A stretch of DNA of 10,800 nt from Intrasporangium_A sp039812505 (GTDB taxonomy: Bacteria > Actinomycetota > Actinomycetes > Actinomycetales > Dermatophilaceae): contig NZ_JBDIAQ010000119.1 in assembly GCF_039812505.1 (NCBI RefSeq), positions 1 through 10,800 of the forward strand, in the 5' to 3' direction. The notes beneath the pieces are model-generated. The model was not told the origin of the DNA, did not search any database, and saw nothing but the letters and a program-made list of their open reading frames with translations. Below are positions 6,767 to 10,800 of the stretch, in pieces; within the stretch, counting starts at the first letter, position 1, and the number at the start of each line of letters is the position of its first letter. Both the position numbers and the translations under genes were made by a program.

Positions 6767-7590
6767 CCCGGCCGTCCTGCTCGCTCGACACCGAGCCGGA
6801 CGCCGCGCCCGAGGGCGAACGCTGGTCCACCTGGGACGGCGCCACCCACGGGCCCGCCCCGCGACCCGAATGGGTCATCACCGACCTCGGCGCGGTCGAG
6901 TCCGACCTCGGCGTCCTCAAGACCGGCAAGGAGGCCGACGTCCATCTCGTCCGGCGCTGGGTGCCCGGCGACGCCGACCGGGACGTGCTGATGGCGGCCA
7001 AGCGCTACCGCCCACCCGACCGCCGGCTCTTCCACCGTGACGCCGGCTACCTGGAGGGTCGCCGGGTACGCAGGTCGCGGGAGATGCGCGCGATGCGGAC
7101 CCGAACCGACTTCGGCAAGGCCCTGATCGGCCAGATGTGGGCCGGCACCGAGTTCGACACGCTCGCCACGCTCTGGGGTGAGGGCCTGCCCGTGCCCTAC
7201 CCGGTCCAGCTGGGCGAGTCGGAGCTGCTCATGGAGTTCATCGGCGATCCGGACGGGACGGCCGCGCCCCGGCTCGTGCAGACCCGGCCATCGGTCGGCC
7301 TGCTCGGCGAACTGTTCGAGCAGCTGCGCTCGGCGATGACCCGGCTCGCCGAGCTCGGCTGGGCGCACGGCGACCTGTCGCCCTACAACGTGCTCCTGCA
7401 CCACGGCCGGCTCGTCGTCATCGACTGGCCCCAGGTCGTCGACGTCGTCGGCAACCCGCACGGGTTCGACTATCTGGAGCGCGATGCCCGGAATATGGCC
7501 GACTGGTTCACCCGCCGTGGCCTGCCGGTCGACGCGGCGGAGCTCTTCGGAGACCTCGCCGCGGCGGCCGCTGGGGCCTCGCGCTGGTGA
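6718..7590 (+). CDS. RIO-family serine protein kinase
   Basis: A 290-residue protein if translated from TTG at 6718. The RIO kinase motifs are all present: ATP-binding loop LKTGKEADVHLV (67-78), Lys95 in AAKRYR, hinge LMEFIGD (171-177), catalytic loop HGDLSPYN with Asp219 and Asn224 (217-224), and the metal-binding Asp236 in VIDWPQ. As in other RIO proteins, the activation and substrate-binding lobes of ordinary protein kinases are missing. Archaeal and eukaryotic RIO1/RIO2 act in small ribosomal subunit maturation; the substrate of the bacterial members is not known to me. The TTG was chosen because GGAG lies 5 bases upstream and no ATG or GTG in frame sits nearby. The frame stays open back to 6385, but that would overlap the CHAT gene and lacks support. 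The start is uncertain because of the overlapping ORF at 6662-6766. The gene diverges from the CHAT gene and ends before a strong hairpin. Confidence 0.85.
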   Translation: MSGKTSQPHDETLATLTRPSCSLDTEPDAAPEGERWSTWDGATHGPAPRPEWVITDLGAVESDLGVLKTGKEADVHLVRRWVPGDADRDVLMAAKRYRPPDRRLFHRDAGYLEGRRVRRSREMRAMRTRTDFGKALIGQMWAGTEFDTLATLWGEGLPVPYPVQLGESELLMEFIGDPDGTAAPRLVQTRPSVGLLGELFEQLRSAMTRLAELGWAHGDLSPYNVLLHHGRLVVIDWPQVVDVVGNPHGFDYLERDARNMADWFTRRGLPVDAAELFGDLAAAAAGASRW

Positions 7591-7653
7591 CCCGGGCCCC
7601 TGTCTCGGGACGGTGCGCCCGCTCCGACCCGCCTTACGCCGACGGACTGCCCC

Positions 7654-7695
7654 TGTGGCGCCGGACTGCTGGACCTCCGGCAGTCAGGCGCCACA
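7654..7695 (+). terminator. Strong 20-bp-stem hairpin after the RIO kinase gene
   Basis: TGTGGCGCC (7654-7662) pairs with GGCGCCACA (7687-7695), and the inner halves continue the stem. About 20 bp pair with one mismatch and one G-U type pair around a very small loop. No T tract follows, which is common for actinobacterial terminators. It lies between convergent genes, 63 bp after the RIO stop, and being symmetrical may serve both strands. Confidence 0.75.
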
Positions 7696-7723
7696 AAGAG
7701 AGTCGTCGGGACCACGGTCCACG

Positions 7724-7742
7724 CCCGAACGGTCCGTTCGGG
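7724..7742 (-). terminator. Perfect inverted repeat after the nitroreductase stop
   Basis: CCCGAACGG and CCGTTCGGG form a perfect 9-bp inverted repeat around one central base, starting 3 bases beyond the TGA at 7748-7746. Position and strength suggest a minus-strand terminator for the proS/nitroreductase unit. With a one-base centre, the real loop would open a few pairs. A protein-binding palindrome is a less likely alternative. Confidence 0.55.
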
Positions 7743-7745
7743 GGG

Positions 7746-8390
7746 TCAGGGCTCGGTGAGGAAGTCGGCGGGGTGGCCGAAGCGGCCGGAGTGCACGAAC
7801 GCCTCGAGCGGCAGCCGCTCGCGCGGCAGCCGGGAGCGCTGCTGCACCCAGCCGGGCAGGTCCTGCTCCGCACCGCGACGGGCCGGGCGGCCCAGGGCGA
7901 CGCCGGTGGTCGCGGTCCAGTGCGCGGGCACCGCGAAGGCATCGTTGGCGGCGCGGTGGTCGAAGCCGCCGAACTGCCGCACCTGCAGGCCCATCGACCG
8001 GGCCTGGACGGTGATGTGCGCGACCGCCTGCCCGAGGTCGAACATGGCGTAGTCGGAGTAGGCGATCTCGTGGTCGAAGTCGGTCGCGACCTGGTGCAGC
8101 GTGATGATGATCGCCGAGGCCGCCGGCGCCCACGCCTGGTTGGCGGCCGAGAGCACCGGCACGATCCGCTGGTGCGTCTCGTCGCCGCGCCGCCCGACGA
8201 CGAAGCCCCACGGCTGCGAGTTGCCCGCCGAGGGTGCCCACCGGGCCGCCTCGAGGATCGCGCGCAGGTCGACGGCCGGGATGACGTGCTCGCGGTCGTA
8301 GACCATGACGCTCTCGCGCTGCCGCAGCAGCGGTGTCAGCGAGCCGGGCGGGGCGTCCGAGTGCGTCCGATGCTCGGTCGTCTCCGGCAT
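7746..8390 (-). CDS. Nitroreductase family protein (FMN-dependent)
   Basis: A 214-residue protein of the NAD(P)H/FMN nitroreductase fold, which usually works as a cytosolic homodimer. The N-terminal RQRESVMVYD (23-32) and the flavin-binding segment RWAPSAGNSQPW (50-61) are typical of the family. VALGRPA (164-170) and the following Arg-rich loop match the usual C-terminal region. The physiological substrate cannot be inferred; members reduce quinones, nitro compounds or flavins, or act as dehydrogenases. The ATG at 8390 shares its A with the TGA of prolyl-tRNA synthetase (TGATG), implying translational coupling. The open frame extends upstream to 8531 but would overlap proS and reads as non-family sequence, so it was not used. 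The product ends at a hairpin. Confidence 0.88.
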   Translation of the reverse strand: MPETTEHRTHSDAPPGSLTPLLRQRESVMVYDREHVIPAVDLRAILEAARWAPSAGNSQPWGFVVGRRGDETHQRIVPVLSAANQAWAPAASAIIITLHQVATDFDHEIAYSDYAMFDLGQAVAHITVQARSMGLQVRQFGGFDHRAANDAFAVPAHWTATTGVALGRPARRGAEQDLPGWVQQRSRLPRERLPLEAFVHSGRFGHPADFLTEP

Positions 8391-9799
8391 CAGTAGGCCC
8401 GGCCCACGACGGCGAGCACACCGTCGGCGTCCTCGCTCGGCGGCACGCTGCCGTCGGGCATCGTCAGGCAGCGCACGGTGATGCCCGACTCGGCGAGCCT
8501 GCGCTCGCCGTCGACGCCGAGCGTCGCCCACGGGAGGGTGGCCCAGCCGGTGCGGGCCGCCTCGGCCGCCTCGTCGACGCCCGCCACCGCAACGGTGCGC
8601 TCCTGCTGGAAGGCGAGCGCCTCGGCATACAGGGCGTCCTGGTCCTGGTCGAGCTGGGACGGCACGGTCGCGCTGACCTGGCCCAGCGGCATACTGCGCT
8701 TGGAGCCGTCGTAACGGCGCACGAGGACGACCGACCCGTCGGCCAGGTCCCGGGGGCCGACCTCGACGCGCAGCGGGATCCCCTTGAGCTCGGCGTCGAC
8801 GGCGCGGCGCCCGAAGGGGGTGTCGAGCCGGTCGTCGAGCTCGGCCCGTACCCCGGCAGAGACAAGGTCGGCGACCAGCCGGCCGGCCGCCTCGAGCACC
8901 CCTTCGCCGGCCTTGACGACCGTGACGAGCGCCTGGACCGGCGCGAGGCGGGGTGGCAGGCGCAGCCCGTGGTCGTCACCGTGGGTCATGATCAGCCCGC
9001 CGACCATCCGGGTCGAGGAGCCCCACGAGGTCGTCCAGGCGTGCTCGTCCACGCCGTCGGCGGACAGGTAGCGGATCCCGAAGGCGCGCGAGAAGTTCTG
9101 GCCGAGCTCGTGGGAGGTGCCCATCTGCAGCGCCTTGCCGTCGCGCATCATCGCCTCGAGGGCCAGGGTGTTCGTCGCGCCGGCGAACCGCTCGGCCGCC
9201 GTCTTGCGCCCGAGCACCGTTGGCAACGCGAGCAGCTCGCGCATGAAGGCGGCGTAGACCTCGACGTGGATCCGCTGCGCGTAGGTGCGGGCGTCCGCCT
9301 CGGTGGCGTGCGCGGTGTGGCCCTCCTGCCAGAGGAACTCGCTGGTTCGCAGGAACAGGCGCGGGCGCAGCTCCCACCGGACGACGTTGGCCCACTGGTT
9401 GAGCAGCAGCGGCAGGTCGCGGTAGCTCTGCACCCACTTGGCCAGGTACTCGCCGATGACGGTCTCGGAGGTGGGCCGCACGACGACCGGCTCCTCGAGC
9501 GCCTTGCCGCCCGCGTGGGTCACGACGGCCAGCTCGGGGCTGAAGCCCTCGACGTGCTCGGCCTCGCGCTTGAGGTACGACTCCGGGATGAAGAGCGGGA
9601 AGTACGCGTTGCGGGCGCCGGCGGACTTGATCCGGGCGTCCATGTCGGCCTGCATCCGCTCCCAGATCGCGTAGCCGTAGGGCCGGATCACCATCGTGCC
9701 GCGGACCGGTCCGTTGTCGGCGAGCTCGGCCTTGGCGATGACGTCCTGGTACCAGCGGGGGAAGTCCTCCGCCTGCGGGGTGAGCACGCGCTTGGCCAT
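8390..9799 (-). CDS. proS: Prolyl-tRNA synthetase, archaeal/eukaryote-like type
   Basis: A 469-residue class II aminoacyl-tRNA synthetase that charges tRNA-Pro with proline using ATP. Motifs are clear: RPTSET (108-113), the motif 2 region RWELRPRLFLRTSEF (141-155) followed by WQEGHTAH, the proline-pocket region GTSHELGQNFS (227-237) and motif 3 GLRLPPRLAPVQ (278-289). An anticodon-binding domain follows (about 290-400). There is no YbaK-type editing insertion between motifs 2 and 3, which places it in the archaeal/eukaryote-like class rather than the longer bacterial class. It ends in Tyr (GRAY); in the Thermus enzyme of this class the terminal Tyr carboxylate reaches the active site. The C-terminal part has only one Cys (VRC), so a Cys4 zinc site is absent. 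The start at 9799 fits the family N-terminus and a probable leaderless promoter. The upstream frame to 10786 is a shadow. The nitroreductase start overlaps its stop by one base. Confidence 0.95.
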   Translation of the reverse strand: MAKRVLTPQAEDFPRWYQDVIAKAELADNGPVRGTMVIRPYGYAIWERMQADMDARIKSAGARNAYFPLFIPESYLKREAEHVEGFSPELAVVTHAGGKALEEPVVVRPTSETVIGEYLAKWVQSYRDLPLLLNQWANVVRWELRPRLFLRTSEFLWQEGHTAHATEADARTYAQRIHVEVYAAFMRELLALPTVLGRKTAAERFAGATNTLALEAMMRDGKALQMGTSHELGQNFSRAFGIRYLSADGVDEHAWTTSWGSSTRMVGGLIMTHGDDHGLRLPPRLAPVQALVTVVKAGEGVLEAAGRLVADLVSAGVRAELDDRLDTPFGRRAVDAELKGIPLRVEVGPRDLADGSVVLVRRYDGSKRSMPLGQVSATVPSQLDQDQDALYAEALAFQQERTVAVAGVDEAAEAARTGWATLPWATLGVDGERRLAESGITVRCLTMPDGSVPPSEDADGVLAVVGRAY

Positions 9800-9806
9800 A
9801 CGCGCG

Positions 9807-9812
9807 ATCCTA
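9807..9812 (-). promoter_or_regulatory. Candidate -10 box (TAGGAT) for a leaderless proS transcript
   Basis: On the minus strand TAGGAT fits the actinobacterial TANNNT -10 pattern and lies exactly 7 bases before the proS ATG. That spacing would start the transcript at the ATG itself, a common arrangement in actinobacteria. No clear -35 is visible. The AGGA inside it could instead act as a weak Shine-Dalgarno sequence. Confidence 0.4.
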
Positions 9813-9876
9813 CGGGCGCGGTCGTGCGGTTCCCGGCCCCGGTGCGGCGCATTCGGGCCCAGTCGCGCAGAGCCGG

Positions 9877-10755
9877 TCAGTCGTGTCGCATGGTGGCCAC
9901 GAGGAAGGCCTGCCAGGCCTCGCGTGAGTCGGCGAGCTCCCCCGGTCCCCCGACGGACTCCAGGATCCGCGTCGTCGCGTCGCGGGTGGCGTCGTCGAAC
10001 TGTCCGGACAGCGGCACGTCCGCGGCGCCCCACACGTACCGGCACATCGCCTGTACCGCCTGAACCTGAGCCGTGGAGCGCCGGATCAACCGGGGACGCT
10101 CGGGCCCGAACCGCCCGATGTCGACGTGGACGTGGTTCGTGTGGGCGCTGTTGTAGAGGTACGTCAGCACGTCGGCGAACTCGTGATGCAGCCCGGCCGC
10201 GGTCCGCCAGTAGAGCCGCAGCTGCCGGCGCAGCTCGCTGGCCGGGGCGTCGCGCCAGAGGTCGTAACGCAGCGAGACCAGGTCCGAGCCACCGGAACGC
10301 AGTCGCGACAGGTCGAACGCCTCCCCCGAGGCATGCCACGACGTGTCGGCAGCCGGTGCCCAGGCACCGTACGACCAGACCTGCTCGGGTGTCGGCCCGA
10401 AGTGCGCGGCGTGCAGGGCCAGCCAGGCGTCCAGGCGCCGCCCGAACGCGGCGGTGACGTGGTACGTGGACCGCTGCCCGGTCACCTCGTAGACGTATGC
10501 CGCCGAGCCGACTCGGGTGCGCGCCTGCAGGTCTGCCCGGGCCGCGGGCACCGGGTCGGCCCACCGCTCCCGCGGCAGCGGGCCCCCGATCCCGGCCACG
10601 CCGATGGCCTCGGGCAGGGCATCCCAGCCGCCGCCGGCCAAGGCGACCGCCCCGCCGACCGTGGCCAGCCCGAGGGCACCGGCGACGAACCGGCGGCGGG
10701 AGACCCGGACCGGACGTGGCACAGCCGCGCCACCCGCCTCCGGCCGTTCGCCCAT
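9877..10755 (-). CDS. Tat-exported LAS-type (extensin-like/M15-related) peptidase
   Basis: A 292-residue protein with a twin-arginine signal, SRRRFVAGALGL (19-30), followed by a hydrophobic stretch to about residue 41, so it should be exported folded to the cell surface. The catalytic region carries the LAS metallopeptidase pattern: SWHASGEAFDL (139-149, His141 and Asp148) and HTNHVHVD (205-212, His208 and His210) as likely zinc ligands and catalytic residues. This matches extensin-like C-terminal and M15 domains that cut peptidoglycan peptides. Residues about 226-270 (AQVQAVQAMCRYVWG, then LSGQFDDATRDA) resemble a peptidoglycan-binding helical domain. The first ATG at 10755 fits the Tat signal; the ribosome site (GGGCAGG) is modest. 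It ends 77 bp before proS on the same strand. Substrate bond and whether it is a carboxypeptidase or an endopeptidase are not determined. Confidence 0.82.
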   Translation of the reverse strand: MGERPEAGGAAVPRPVRVSRRRFVAGALGLATVGGAVALAGGGWDALPEAIGVAGIGGPLPRERWADPVPAARADLQARTRVGSAAYVYEVTGQRSTYHVTAAFGRRLDAWLALHAAHFGPTPEQVWSYGAWAPAADTSWHASGEAFDLSRLRSGGSDLVSLRYDLWRDAPASELRRQLRLYWRTAAGLHHEFADVLTYLYNSAHTNHVHVDIGRFGPERPRLIRRSTAQVQAVQAMCRYVWGAADVPLSGQFDDATRDATTRILESVGGPGELADSREAWQAFLVATMRHD

Positions 10756-10800
10756 GCCTGCCCAACGTCCGGACGACTCCGATCACTCCCGACGGCGGAC

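Noticed and set aside
8333..10063. 576-codon plus-strand frame antisense to proS
   Set aside because: It shadows prolyl-tRNA synthetase and nitroreductase, with biased composition and no ribosome site.

Overview
This is a chromosomal window of very high GC content with strong G/C preference at third codon positions. Actinobacteria-style gene types (a RIO-type kinase, a YflT-like two-helix membrane protein, an archaeal/eukaryote-like prolyl-tRNA synthetase and a Tat-exported LAS-fold peptidase) suggest an actinobacterium, perhaps of the Micrococcales/Intrasporangiaceae type. The assignment to a family is a guess from gene content and base composition; no rRNA or other taxonomic marker is present.

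Layout, left to right. Positions 1-274 hold no convincing gene. They contain a 52-bp tandem repeat (two full copies and a partial third), then a degenerate G-rich stretch. Four genes follow on the minus strand, read from right to left: a 1105-residue protein joining an alpha/beta-hydrolase (lipase-like) domain to a CHAT protease domain (6472-3155), a stand-alone metacaspase-like C14 peptidase (3103-2225), an acyl-CoA dehydrogenase (2125-926) and a small two-helix membrane protein of the YflT/general-stress type (847-275). A 188-bp divergent intergenic region (6473-6661) separates these from a plus-strand RIO-family protein kinase (6718-7590), which is preceded and overlapped by a 34-codon ORF with a much better ribosome binding site. 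The RIO gene meets the next cluster tail to tail across about 155 bp holding two strong hairpins. The right-hand cluster, again minus strand, consists of a Tat-secreted LAS-type peptidase (10755-9877), prolyl-tRNA synthetase (9799-8390) and a nitroreductase (8390-7746); the last two overlap by one base.

The most interesting unit is the CHAT/hydrolase plus C14 pair, spaced 51 bp apart and probably one operon. Three predicted catalytic centres can be seen: Ser297/Asp469/His502 (hydrolase) and His960/Cys1014 (CHAT) in the first protein, and His83/Cys146 (caspase-like) in the second. CHAT and caspase-like proteases are known or predicted parts of bacterial conflict and programmed cell death systems. 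A two-protease unit in which a lipase-like domain is tethered by a proline-rich, Arg-poor linker suggests proteolytic release or activation of a membrane-attacking effector. That model is inference. The remaining genes look like ordinary metabolism, translation and envelope functions with no clear link to the pair.
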